Assembly: GCF_964033635.1 (NCBI RefSeq)
Contig: NZ_OZ035533.1
Coordinates: forward strand, 992,001 to 1,056,000
DNA length: 64,000 bases
Source: Chitinophaga sp. MM2321
GTDB taxonomy: Bacteria > Bacteroidota > Bacteroidia > Chitinophagales > Chitinophagaceae
Direction: 5' to 3'
Shown here: in pieces, positions 43,516-52,392 of the stretch
Position numbering within the stretch: position 1 is the stretch's first letter
How the letters are laid out: every line of letters starts with the position of its first letter
Program-made: the position numbers and the translations under genes
The notes under the pieces: generated by a model
The model's database searches: none
Told to the model about the DNA's origin: nothing
The model's input: the letters and a program-made list of their open reading frames with translations, nothing else

Positions 43516-46128
43516 ATGCAGCAGAAAATCCGGTTTTATCTTCGTTATCATACTTACCACGGGCAGGAACTGTACCTGCTCGGAAACATACCTGCGTTGG
43601 GTAACGACGTGCCACAACACGCACACCCACTCCGGTGGCTCAACGAAGAATGGTGGTATACAGAGATCCAACTGGCTGCCGCCGATACCTTTACATTACA
43701 ATACCAATATATTTTAAGAGAGCTGGAAGAAGTGGAATATGAAGGTAGCGTGAGAGAGATCCGGATCACTCCGGGACAACACCAGGAGCTGATCTTCACT
43801 GACACCTGGAATGCCCCCACGCAGGTACAGCATGCGTGGCTGACCGCTCCTTTTACCCGCGTTTTTTTTCAGCGACCCGCTGCCACTATTGAAGGCACCC
43901 TAACGGCAACGCATATATTCCGGGTGCAGGCGCCCCTGTTGCCCGCCAGTCAGACCGTATGCCTGCTGGGCGGCGCCCCGCAACTGGGCGGTTGGGATAC
44001 CACACAGCCGCTGCTGATGGAATATGATGCCCAGGGTTGGTTTACCGCTGCGCTGGTGTTAGCTGTACAGGACATACCGTTGCAATATAAATACGGTATC
44101 TGGGATCTTGCTACCAAAGCATTCCTGCAATACGAAACAGGGGATAACCGGGAGCTGCCAACTGTTGCTGTAACCGGGCAACAGGTGATCCGGCATGATG
44201 GCTTTATGCGGACGGAATATCCTCAATGGAAAGGCGCTGGTGTATCGGTACCGGTTTTTAGTCTGCGCAGCGATGAAGGATTTGGTACCGGTGAATTTGC
44301 CGACCTGCCCCGGCTGGCGGAATGGGCGCAGCAACAAGGGCTACAGCTCATCCAGGTGCTGCCGGTCAATGATACGATCAGTACTTATTCGTGGCGGGAT
44401 TCTTATCCATATTCCGCTATCTCTTCCTTTGCCCTGCACCCGCAGTACATCCGGTTGCAACTGGTAGGGAGGCTTCCTGATACGCATCCGCTGCAACGAC
44501 AATTTGATTCATTACGGGAACGGCTCAACGAAATGGATGCCGTGGACTATGAAGCCGTGCTTTCCTTTAAGCTGGCCTATCTCAAAGCCTTATATGATGC
44601 GGGGGGAGAGCAGCTGCAAACACGCGCTTACTGGCAGTGGTTTGCTGCCAATGAGCACTGGCTGCTGCCGTATGCGATATTCTGTTACCTGCGGGATACC
44701 TATAAAACCTGCGTATATCCGGAATGGCCGGAGTATAACGTATACGATTATACGGATATAAACCGGTTGGTGATAACAGATGCCAAAGCTGCGGAAGCAG
44801 CGCACTATCATTTTTTTGTACAATACCACCTGCACCTGCAACTGAAAGATGCTGTGGAAGCGGTACACCGTTGCGGTATTGCACTGAAAGGGGATATTCC
44901 TATCGGCGTTGCCCGCTACAGTGTGGATGCATGGATGAATCCACAGCTATATCACCTGGACATGCAGGCAGGCGCCCCACCGGATGCTTTCACCACGCAG
45001 GGGCAGAACTGGGGATTTCCCACCTATAACTGGAAGCTGATGGCTGCAGACGGTTACGACTGGTGGCAGGAGCGCCTCCGGCATATGTCTGCTTATTTTG
45101 ACGCCTTCCGCATCGATCATATCCTGGGCTTCTTTCGTATCTGGCAAATACCCGAAGACGCTGTACAGGGCCTACTGGGATATTTTCATCCAGCCATTCC
45201 CGTTAGCCGGGAAGAAATGCTGCAACGCGGGATTGATTTTGAAGAAGAAAGATATTGCAGGCCCTGGATTACGCAGGAAGTGCTGGAAAAAGCCTTCGGA
45301 AATTATGCGGGCATCATGAAAACAACCTACCTGGAACCTGCTGGTGACGGGTGCTACAAGTTGCTGCCGGCATTTGATACCCAACGTAAAGTACAGGCGC
45401 TGCAACTGCCGGAAGCGGTGGAAACGGCGCTCTATAACCTGATTGCGGACGTACTCCTGATAAAGGTAACTGACAAGGGCAGAACTATATACCACCCCCG
45501 TTACGACCTGGCCGCTACCGCCTCCTTTGCTGCGTTGGATAACGATACACAGGAGAAATTATCAACCTTGTACCATCATTATTTTTATGTACGGCAGGAA
45601 CGTTGCTGGCGAAAAGAAGCCATGCACAAGCTCCCGGTCATAAAACGCGCTACCCGTATGCTGATATGTGGTGAAGACCTGGGCATGGTACCGCATTGTG
45701 TACCCGGTGTGATGAAAGCGCAGGGCATTCTAAGCCTGGAGATCCAGCGGATGCCCAAAGAGCCGGGTGCTACATTTGCCAACATCTCCCAGGCGCCATA
45801 CCTGTCTGTTTTAACGCCATCCACCCATGATATGAGTACACTCCGTGGCTGGTGGCTGGAAAATGCAGGCATCTCCCAAAAATATTACCGGCAGGTGCTG
45901 CAACACCATACCCCTGCTCCTGTACAGGCAGATGCAACGCTGATCAGGGAGATCATACAACAACACTTGCATGCTAACGCCATGTGGCGTATATTTCAAA
46001 TACAGGATTTACTCGCAGCAGCAGGCCATATACCGGCACAACATCCGGATGAAGAAAGGATTAATGTGCCGGCGGTAAAAGCGTATTATTGGAGATACAG
46101 AATAATGAAAGGAATGATTCCTTCCTGA
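43516..46128 (+). CDS. malQ: 4-alpha-glucanotransferase with two starch-binding domains
   Basis: An 870-residue GH77 amylomaltase (DPE2-like). Two N-terminal CBM20-type starch-binding domains (about residues 1-110, FYLRYHTYHGQELYLLGNIPALGN; about 125-235, FRVQAPLLPASQTVCLLGGAPQLGGWD) precede the catalytic domain. The nucleophile Asp is in FDAFRIDHILGFFRIW, the acid/base Glu in LICGEDLGMVPHCV, and the third Asp in LTPSTHDMSTLRGWW. It transfers maltosyl/glucosyl units between glucans in glycogen or maltose metabolism. The CBM20 pair plus a mid-domain insertion is the architecture of plant DPE2 and many bacteria. It overlaps the epimerase gene by one base. Confidence 0.95.
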   Translation: MQQKIRFYLRYHTYHGQELYLLGNIPALGNDVPQHAHPLRWLNEEWWYTEIQLAAADTFTLQYQYILRELEEVEYEGSVREIRITPGQHQELIFTDTWNAPTQVQHAWLTAPFTRVFFQRPAATIEGTLTATHIFRVQAPLLPASQTVCLLGGAPQLGGWDTTQPLLMEYDAQGWFTAALVLAVQDIPLQYKYGIWDLATKAFLQYETGDNRELPTVAVTGQQVIRHDGFMRTEYPQWKGAGVSVPVFSLRSDEGFGTGEFADLPRLAEWAQQQGLQLIQVLPVNDTISTYSWRDSYPYSAISSFALHPQYIRLQLVGRLPDTHPLQRQFDSLRERLNEMDAVDYEAVLSFKLAYLKALYDAGGEQLQTRAYWQWFAANEHWLLPYAIFCYLRDTYKTCVYPEWPEYNVYDYTDINRLVITDAKAAEAAHYHFFVQYHLHLQLKDAVEAVHRCGIALKGDIPIGVARYSVDAWMNPQLYHLDMQAGAPPDAFTTQGQNWGFPTYNWKLMAADGYDWWQERLRHMSAYFDAFRIDHILGFFRIWQIPEDAVQGLLGYFHPAIPVSREEMLQRGIDFEEERYCRPWITQEVLEKAFGNYAGIMKTTYLEPAGDGCYKLLPAFDTQRKVQALQLPEAVETALYNLIADVLLIKVTDKGRTIYHPRYDLAATASFAALDNDTQEKLSTLYHHYFYVRQERCWRKEAMHKLPVIKRATRMLICGEDLGMVPHCVPGVMKAQGILSLEIQRMPKEPGATFANISQAPYLSVLTPSTHDMSTLRGWWLENAGISQKYYRQVLQHHTPAPVQADATLIREIIQQHLHANAMWRIFQIQDLLAAAGHIPAQHPDEERINVPAVKAYYWRYRIMKGMIPS

Positions 46129-47162
46129 TGTACAATTATCATAAAATGAAACTAATACTTTATCCTTTTGAACTGAAATTCCGATATACTTTCACTATCT
46201 CCCGGAAATCGAAAGATGTACAACCCTTACTGGTAGTGGAATTGCAGCAGGACGGCCACAGCGGCCTTGGTGAAACAGCAGACAACTCCTATTACAACAT
46301 GACGGTGCCCCGGCTGATGGAAGCCATTAATTCACATCGCCCTTTTATCGAAAATTATACGCTCACCACACCGGCAGCTTTCTGGCAGGACCTGTACCCT
46401 TTGCTACAGGATAATATGTTTGCCTTGTGTGCGCTCGACCTGGCTGCATGGGACCTGTACGCCAAAGCCAGGCAGCAGAAACTGTATGAGGTATGGAACT
46501 TGGATATTTCCCGCAACCCACTCACTGACTATACGATTGGTATCGATACCATTGAAAATATGGTGAATAAACTGCGGGAATTCCCCTGGCCTATTTATAA
46601 AATTAAACTGGGCACACAGGAGGATATTGCCATCATCCGGGAGCTGAGAAAGCACACCAGCGCCATTTTCCGGGTGGATGCAAACTGTGCGTGGGGCGTA
46701 GATGAAACCTTACGCAATGCCATCGCGATGAAGGAACTGGGTGTGGAGTTTATTGAACAACCCATGCCGGCGGCAGACTGGGACGGTATGAAAACGGTAT
46801 ATAAAAGTGTAGCCCTGCCCGTTATAGCAGATGAAAGCTGCATCGTAGAACAGGATGTAGCAAAGTGTCATGGCCATTTTCACGGGATCAATATAAAACT
46901 GACCAAGTGTGGTGGTATCACACCAGCCCTGCGGATGATAGCGGAAGCAAAACGTTTAGGCATGAAGGTGATGACTGGCAGCATGAATGAAAGCACAGTG
47001 GGTACTTCTGCGGTGGCGCACCTGTTGCCCCTGCTGGACTATGTGGATATGGACGGTCCGTTGCTGCTGGCAGAAGATACAGCAGATGGTGTGAAGATCG
47101 AGAACGGCCGTATCCTGTATGCCAACAGGCCGGGCATCGGCGCGGAGTTACTGCGTAAATGA
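46128..47162 (+). CDS. Dipeptide epimerase (enolase superfamily)
   Basis: An L-Ala-D/L-Glu-type dipeptide epimerase. The start at ATG 46128 overlaps the malQ stop (TGATG); ATG 46146 (MKLILYPFELKF) matches the family N-terminus and is equally possible. Enolase-superfamily residues: catalytic Lys in YKIKLGTQED, metal ligands Asp in RVDANCAWG, Glu in IEQPMPA and Asp in IADESC, second Lys in NIKLTKCGG, and the DMDGPLLL motif typical of dipeptide epimerases. Recycles cell-wall peptides. Pairing with amylomaltase has no evident pathway link. Confidence 0.9.
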   Translation: MYNYHKMKLILYPFELKFRYTFTISRKSKDVQPLLVVELQQDGHSGLGETADNSYYNMTVPRLMEAINSHRPFIENYTLTTPAAFWQDLYPLLQDNMFALCALDLAAWDLYAKARQQKLYEVWNLDISRNPLTDYTIGIDTIENMVNKLREFPWPIYKIKLGTQEDIAIIRELRKHTSAIFRVDANCAWGVDETLRNAIAMKELGVEFIEQPMPAADWDGMKTVYKSVALPVIADESCIVEQDVAKCHGHFHGINIKLTKCGGITPALRMIAEAKRLGMKVMTGSMNESTVGTSAVAHLLPLLDYVDMDGPLLLAEDTADGVKIENGRILYANRPGIGAELLRK

Positions 47163-47194
47163 CGGATGTATATTTTTTAGGGGAGATCAAATAG

Positions 47195-47470
47195 TTAATC
47201 TGCTTCCTGCCAGCTTTTGGCCAGGAAAACATAGTCTACAATATAACCTTCCGTGGTAATGGTTTTGCCGGCGAGTGCGGCCAGGGGATTGTTCATAAAA
47301 GGATTGCCGCCTGCCGGACGTATCAGGTAATCCCCCTGGTCTGTTACGATGAATACCCCCAGATGTTCACTCTTGGAATGCTTACCAAATGTACGCAGTA
47401 CCAGTCTACCTGTAAGGGTGATGATATGGGGATTCCCATCCCGGTGGTTTTTATCTGCTGACATATTCAC
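47195..47470 (-). CDS. Small protein coupled to C25-like peptidase
   Basis: A 91-residue protein of unknown family, predicted mostly beta (HIITLTGRLVLRTFG, LGVFIVTDQGDYLIRP, TITTEGYIVDYVFLAKSW). This pattern could be a small OB-like or SH3-like barrel. No signal peptide. Its start (ATG 47470, or 47464) lies inside the end of the upstream peptidase-like gene, overlapping by 20 bases, so translation is probably coupled. It may be a partner, inhibitor or regulator of that protein; this is inference from position only. Confidence 0.6.
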   Translation of the reverse strand: MNMSADKNHRDGNPHIITLTGRLVLRTFGKHSKSEHLGVFIVTDQGDYLIRPAGGNPFMNNPLAALAGKTITTEGYIVDYVFLAKSWQEAD

Positions 47471-49004
47471 GATAGCCCAGTATTTGATTGTTTTTTTCTT
47501 TTACTACGAGCACTTTAGTGGAGGTAGTATTCCCGTTGGGAGATGATTCCGAAAATACGTGAAATTTTACAGATGGCACAGCGGCATTTGTTGGCGCTGT
47601 TGGTTGGTTGCTTCTCCGGTGGTTTATAAATGTTTTGGGTATTGATTTTTCTGCGAACTGTTTTTCGCTGAGCAGTGCCTGCATGGCGGATTGCAGCGTG
47701 GAGTCGGTTGCATGATCGTTCTCTGAGGCGCGTGGTACGGCGATGAAGTCGTCCAGCATTTTACCTCTTGCTTCCAGGTTATCGCGGCGGTTTTGAACGG
47801 TGTTGATGAATGGTTCACTGAGGCCCACTGCACTGGGATCTTTATCGTTGATGACGGGTTGCAGGGAGGGATCTCCCAGGAGATAAAACTGCGCGGCTGT
47901 TTTCAGTTCAAAGGGGTCGAGCGTGGGGCCCATTTCGTTGAGAAACCGTTGCCGGGCTTCCAGCATGGCCCTGCCGGTAGAAGCGCCACTGAGCACATTG
48001 ATCAGGAAGAACTGCGTGAGCAGATCGGCCAGTCCCTGCCCGGTAGGCGGGCCGTAGGCAATATTGGAGCTGCCGATAAATGCGATGGCGTGATTGAGCA
48101 GGTAGCTGTTGGCCATGCTCATGAGTTTTCCAGCATTCTTCTGCGGGTCAAATAGCTGTCCGCCGTAGCAGCATTCTGCCGCTACAATTGTTCCATGACT
48201 GATTTTATCTACAATACTATCGGAACGCATCGCCAGCGGAAAATTGGCGGTCTTCTGACCGTAGTATGCGGGGTTATTGATAGCGCCGTGGCAGTTGATG
48301 AAATGTGTTTTCGGGGTGAGCTGCTGTGGTGTCCAGTTGGTGCCGGTCAGCGCCGGGTTATCCGGGAAGACAAGCAGGCTGGCAGTATTCCCGAAAATAT
48401 TCTGGAGACTGTTTTGTGTAGAGTTTTGCCAGTCGAATGTGCTGATAGAAAAATAGGTGCTGTATTCGCTTTGTGGCAGCGGTTGCATGTTGATGATGTC
48501 CTGGATCAGCGAATGAAAATATGCAGGATCATTATGACCCGGTATGTCTGGCAGCCTGCCCGTTACGCGTGTAGGTGAAATAAATTTACCCGGATCCGTA
48601 TCGTAGGGTGTATCACACGCATAAGGTAGATCGCTGGGGATGAGGCTGTCCGGATCATTATCTCCCGAAAGTAAATTTTTCAACCGCTGAAAGGGTATAA
48701 TATCCTGTGCACCTATCAGCAGGATATAGCCGGGAGAAAAGAAACGGTATAATTCATCGATGGCTTTTTTGTGTTGTGCTTCATCGGTAGCATCGGTAAC
48801 AGCGGTAGCCTGACAGGCCAGCATTTGCACGGGATCATCCACAAAAATGATCTGGGATTCAAGGTGCCTGGTGGTATCAAATGCCTGCAGTGTTTTCAGG
48901 TCGTCAAGGATAGCGGTGTGACTGTCACCATACTTTTGTTGCAGGGCTGTCCTGTTGGTAATTATCAATTTCGTCGTGAGCATATTTATTATTGGGGTTG
49001 CCAT
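47451..49004 (-). CDS. Gingipain-fold (C25/caspase-like) cytoplasmic protein
   Basis: A 517-residue protein with clan CD cysteine-peptidase features: a first subdomain with SPGYILLIGAQDIIPFQRL, then SDLPYACD and VTGRLPDIPG (as in gingipain-type domains). The probable catalytic His239 is in INCHGA and the Cys (278 or 279) in VAAECCYGGQ. A helical segment GQGLADLLTQFFLINVLSGASTGRAMLEARQRFL follows, then a charged C-terminal tail (about 420-517). There is no signal peptide or C-terminal sorting domain, unlike secreted gingipains, so it is probably cytoplasmic. A 91-residue protein is encoded in overlap downstream. Substrate unknown. Confidence 0.7.
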   Translation of the reverse strand: MATPIINMLTTKLIITNRTALQQKYGDSHTAILDDLKTLQAFDTTRHLESQIIFVDDPVQMLACQATAVTDATDEAQHKKAIDELYRFFSPGYILLIGAQDIIPFQRLKNLLSGDNDPDSLIPSDLPYACDTPYDTDPGKFISPTRVTGRLPDIPGHNDPAYFHSLIQDIINMQPLPQSEYSTYFSISTFDWQNSTQNSLQNIFGNTASLLVFPDNPALTGTNWTPQQLTPKTHFINCHGAINNPAYYGQKTANFPLAMRSDSIVDKISHGTIVAAECCYGGQLFDPQKNAGKLMSMANSYLLNHAIAFIGSSNIAYGPPTGQGLADLLTQFFLINVLSGASTGRAMLEARQRFLNEMGPTLDPFELKTAAQFYLLGDPSLQPVINDKDPSAVGLSEPFINTVQNRRDNLEARGKMLDDFIAVPRASENDHATDSTLQSAMQALLSEKQFAEKSIPKTFINHRRSNQPTAPTNAAVPSVKFHVFSESSPNGNTTSTKVLVVKEKNNQILGYREYVSR

Positions 49005-49023
49005 AGTATCCTCCTTATAACCT

Positions 49024-49031
49024 CAAAAATA
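49024..49031 (-). promoter_or_regulatory. Candidate -7 box of C25-like gene
   Basis: Minus strand reads TATTTTTG (TAnnTTTG), predicting a start near 49017 and a leader of about 13 bases. No -33 box is seen. Confidence 0.4.
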
Positions 49032-49145
49032 TTGAATAAAAGGATAACTAGCGTGCCGCTTTTTACAATATTAAGCAGGTATTACGCAAGGTACTTGCAT
49101 AGTGGAGAAGGAAAATGTATTTTTAAGTAAATCTGCGATCCTGTT

Positions 49146-50375
49146 ATGAAACTACATTACACCTGCTTTTTCCTGTTGCTGTTTTCCGCCTTTGGCGCAC
49201 AGGCGCAAACGATTGCCCGCTATACAGTGAATGCCGGCAATATAAACAGGCATAACAGCATTGTACATTACCGGCTGAATAACCCGGCTGATACCGCACA
49301 ACTGGTAATGGAAGAAGTGATCGGAAAAAAGCGTATGCCCGTACCTGTTACTATAGCAGACGGAGAGGTATGGTGGATCATGAGTGGTAATACACCCGCA
49401 GGCAGTATAAGAAAATATGAATTAAAACATACAGCCGGCAAGCCATCTGCACATCCTGTGATGCGGGCGGTGCTGCAATCCGGCGCCGTGGTGCTGGAAC
49501 AGGATACACAACACATCCTGCAATATAATTATGAGACAGTGCGGCCACCTGCAGGCGTTGATACGCTTTATAACCGCAGTGGTTTTATTCATCCTTTATG
49601 GGCGCCTAATGGCGCTGTGCTGACCAATATTTTTCCGAATGTTCCACACATGCATCATATGGGTATCTGGAATCCCTGGACCCACACGTTGTTTGAAGGC
49701 CAGGAAGTTGATTTCTGGAATGTGCAGAGGAAAGAAGGAACGGTACGTTTCGCAAAAATGCTGGGGGTGACTTCCGGCGGCGTGTGGTGCGGATTTACTG
49801 CGAAACAGGAACATATTGCTTTTATGAAAGACGGTACTAAAAAAGTAGCGTTGAATGAAACCTGGCATGTACAGGCTTACCCCGCTACCAGCCAGGGTGC
49901 CCGCCGCCAGTGGGATCTCACTTCTGTTTTCAGTTGTGCTACCGATAGTGCGGTGACATTGCTGCAATACCGTTATGGTGGGGGATTTGGCTTGCGTACA
50001 ACGGCCGATTTTACGGCGAAAACAAGCCAGGTGCTGACATCGGAAGGCAAAACCCGTAAAGATGCCGACAGTACCAGGGCGCGCTGGATAAAGATTACAG
50101 GTACCACGCCCCAAGGGCGAGCCGGTTTGCTGATCATGGGCGCTCCTACCAATTACGATGCACCGGAGCCTTTACGTGTTTGGCCGGAAGATATGGAAGG
50201 TGGAGAGTTGATGGTAAACTTTTCACCTATCCGTATGAAGCCGTGGGTGCTTACTAACGGAAATGAATATACGCTTACATATCGTGTGATGGTATATGAC
50301 GGAGATATCACGCCGGAGGAGGCGGACGCAGCCTGGCAGGAGTTTGCACATCCTCCGGTGGTAACAACATACTAA
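49146..50375 (+). CDS. Secreted PmoA-like (DUF6807) protein
   Basis: A 409-residue exported protein with signal peptide MKLHYTCFFLLLFSAFGAQAQ and the DUF6807/PmoA-like fold: GFIHPLWAPNGAVLTNIFPNVPHMHHMGIWNPW (about residues 145-177, with the conserved His cluster), VDFWNVQRKEGTVRF, and the C-terminal LLIMGAPTNYDAPEPLRVWPEDMEGG. The family is common in Bacteroidetes and planctomycetes near carbohydrate genes; its name does not imply methane oxidation. The histidines suggest metal or sugar binding. Single gene. Confidence 0.8.
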   Translation: MKLHYTCFFLLLFSAFGAQAQTIARYTVNAGNINRHNSIVHYRLNNPADTAQLVMEEVIGKKRMPVPVTIADGEVWWIMSGNTPAGSIRKYELKHTAGKPSAHPVMRAVLQSGAVVLEQDTQHILQYNYETVRPPAGVDTLYNRSGFIHPLWAPNGAVLTNIFPNVPHMHHMGIWNPWTHTLFEGQEVDFWNVQRKEGTVRFAKMLGVTSGGVWCGFTAKQEHIAFMKDGTKKVALNETWHVQAYPATSQGARRQWDLTSVFSCATDSAVTLLQYRYGGGFGLRTTADFTAKTSQVLTSEGKTRKDADSTRARWIKITGTTPQGRAGLLIMGAPTNYDAPEPLRVWPEDMEGGELMVNFSPIRMKPWVLTNGNEYTLTYRVMVYDGDITPEEADAAWQEFAHPPVVTTY

Positions 50376-50452
50376 TAACTGTTTTGTCTTCTGACAGTTT
50401 TACTTTATTTTAGTAGTGTGTGTTATTCCCGTCTTCCTAAACAGCAAACCAT

Positions 50453-50968
50453 ATGAAAAACCTGGAGGAGCTTAGGACAACATTACTGGAGATCCATGAA
50501 AGAGACAGGAAGCAAACCATTACTGCACTGATTGTGGCGGAAACAGCCGTCTTACTCTTCCTGGCACTGGTAGCGGTCAGCCTTTTCAGCAGCGGCGCGC
50601 AGCTGCCGCCTGTACTGTATTTTCTGTTCGCAGCAATAGCGATAGGTCCGCTGGTGCCTTATATCATCATGCTGCTACAGGCAGGGAAGCGACCCCGCAG
50701 GATTGCCGATTTTGTAAACAGACTGGAAAGAGGTGAACCCGTAAATAAGATACATACTTATACAAACTATAAGCTGATCCTGCCTTTGCGCCTGATCAGG
50801 GTAAGGTTGTTTCCCATGGAATATGTGCAGACCATAGTAGGGCAAAACCGGATCAATTATAAACTACCCTTGTCAGAAGAAAATGTGCAGCCATTCCGGG
50901 CGTTTATCAGCAACACTGCCAGCAGTACTATTGGTGGCAGTCCTTCTGCCAACTGGTCCGATAATTAA
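50453..50968 (+). CDS. Two-helix membrane protein of unknown function
   Basis: A 171-residue protein with two membrane helices (about residues 24-46 and 55-80) and a soluble C-terminal domain (about 85-171). Its opening KNLEELRTTLLEIHERD resembles in style the start of the next protein (KTLEEFNAFADQHL), and both carry a helix pair followed by a soluble domain. I do not recognise a family. It ends six bases before the DUF3137 gene and is cotranscribed. Confidence 0.6.
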   Translation: MKNLEELRTTLLEIHERDRKQTITALIVAETAVLLFLALVAVSLFSSGAQLPPVLYFLFAAIAIGPLVPYIIMLLQAGKRPRRIADFVNRLERGEPVNKIHTYTNYKLILPLRLIRVRLFPMEYVQTIVGQNRINYKLPLSEENVQPFRAFISNTASSTIGGSPSANWSDN

Positions 50969-50974
50969 AGCAGT

Positions 50975-52018
50975 ATGAAAACACTGGAAGAATTTAATGC
51001 TTTTGCAGATCAACACCTGAGCGGTGACCTACAACAACTGGAAAGCCAGCGTATCGCGGGCCGCAGCTGGCTTCGCTGGATGTGGTTGCCAGGTATTCTC
51101 CCCGTAGTGCTGTTTTTTTTCTTCGTGATCAAACCTGCTACAGAGGCCGATGCAAAGACAGTTCCCAACACCGGTGTTATCATGCTGTACCTGGTGGGTG
51201 GCGTGTTGTTGGCGCTGATAGTAAGTTTCGGCCTCCGTTATTTTATGAAGCGGCTGCGCGGAGCACAACAGGCAATAGATTATCAACAGGATTTTAAATA
51301 TAAAATAGTAAAACCCATTATCGCTTTTATCAACCCCGGATATGCGTATCAGCCACTGAATCATGCGAGCCGGGAGGAGTTTACCGAAAGTGGATTGTTT
51401 GCAAAAAGGGATTACCGCGTTACCGGCAACGATCAGATATCCGGTCGTGCCGGCGACCTTCATTTCCAGTGCTGTGATCTTAAAGTAACCCATATGCCAC
51501 TGGTGACCCTGCGCGGACGTGGTGCAGATGTAGTGTTTGAAGGAAGTTATTTTATAGCACAGTTCCCGCGTCATTTTAATATACCCGTATACGTTATATC
51601 ACGTAGTACCATGATGGACAAGCTCTTGACAGGAACCCATGCCGAAAGTAGCTTTATCGAAACGTGGAGCCTGGGGAAAAAGGTATTACCTGCCGATGCT
51701 GCATTCAATAAATTATTTATGACCTATTCACCGGATGTGGAGGCCGCGCAGCAATTGCTCACACCGGTGCTGATGCAAAAGATCACTGCCTTGCAGGAGC
51801 GTTCTTCCGCAAATATTTTTATCTCCTTTTATAATAACCGTATCTATATCGGTATCAGTCATGGGGTAGATTATTTTGAAGCCGGTTTGCATCAGTCGCT
51901 TACCAACCGGCAATTGCTGGCGGGTTTTTATCTGGACTTCACAACACTGCTGCAACTGGTGGATGACCTGCAACAAAATGCGGGCATCTGGACCAGCACC
52001 GCTTTTTCTCGTTCATAA
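50975..52018 (+). CDS. DUF3137 membrane protein
   Basis: A 347-residue DUF3137-type protein: two membrane helices (about residues 34-52 and 68-90) followed by a cytoplasmic domain. That domain includes the family-type GRAGDLHFQCCDLKVTHM and VVFEGSYFIAQFPRHFNIPVYVI (about 155-210), and IFISFYNNRIYIGISHGVDYFEAGLHQSL near the end. DUF3137 genes often accompany lemA; no lemA is here. Function unknown. Second gene of a two-gene unit, convergent with the immunity gene of the Rhs unit (30 bases between ends). Confidence 0.8.
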   Translation: MKTLEEFNAFADQHLSGDLQQLESQRIAGRSWLRWMWLPGILPVVLFFFFVIKPATEADAKTVPNTGVIMLYLVGGVLLALIVSFGLRYFMKRLRGAQQAIDYQQDFKYKIVKPIIAFINPGYAYQPLNHASREEFTESGLFAKRDYRVTGNDQISGRAGDLHFQCCDLKVTHMPLVTLRGRGADVVFEGSYFIAQFPRHFNIPVYVISRSTMMDKLLTGTHAESSFIETWSLGKKVLPADAAFNKLFMTYSPDVEAAQQLLTPVLMQKITALQERSSANIFISFYNNRIYIGISHGVDYFEAGLHQSLTNRQLLAGFYLDFTTLLQLVDDLQQNAGIWTSTAFSRS

Positions 52019-52047
52019 AAAAGCGGCGCCTGTAACAGGTTATAAAT

Positions 52048-52380
52048 TTATTCCGGATATGCCGGTGTGGAGTTTTCCAGTAGCCACACATCTTCCAGCG
52101 GGCAATCAATATAACCCCATATATGCCAGTTGGCTAATAGCCAGGCGGTAGCCAATCCAAACCGGAATCCTTCCGGAACAGATTCCCTGGGCAAAATCAC
52201 ATACGCGAGCCCGGCTTTGTATCCTGATGATACCACTAATTGATAGCCATCATCTGATGATAATTCGCATATCAAAAAATCAACTACTTCCTCATAGGGG
52301 TCTTTGCCCTTACACCTTAAGATCATTCCTCTTTCAATGTTCTCTTCTGTGTAGTTGATCAGCTTAATACTTTTTGTCAT
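52048..52380 (-). CDS. Predicted immunity protein (Imm45-like) to the Rhs toxin
   Basis: A 110-residue acidic protein starting 12 bases after the Rhs toxin gene stop on the same strand, the normal place for an immunity gene. It resembles Imm45: IKLINYTEENIERGMILRCKGKDPYEEVVDF, YQLVVSSGYKAGLAYVILPRESV and WLLANWHIWGYIDCPLEDVWLLE. The W-rich C-terminus and GYKAG motif are the strongest points. It should bind and block the toxin's C-terminal domain in the producing cell. The family label is from memory; the immunity role rests mainly on position. Confidence 0.72.
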   Translation of the reverse strand: MTKSIKLINYTEENIERGMILRCKGKDPYEEVVDFLICELSSDDGYQLVVSSGYKAGLAYVILPRESVPEGFRFGLATAWLLANWHIWGYIDCPLEDVWLLENSTPAYPE

Positions 52381-52392
52381 TTATCAAATCTA

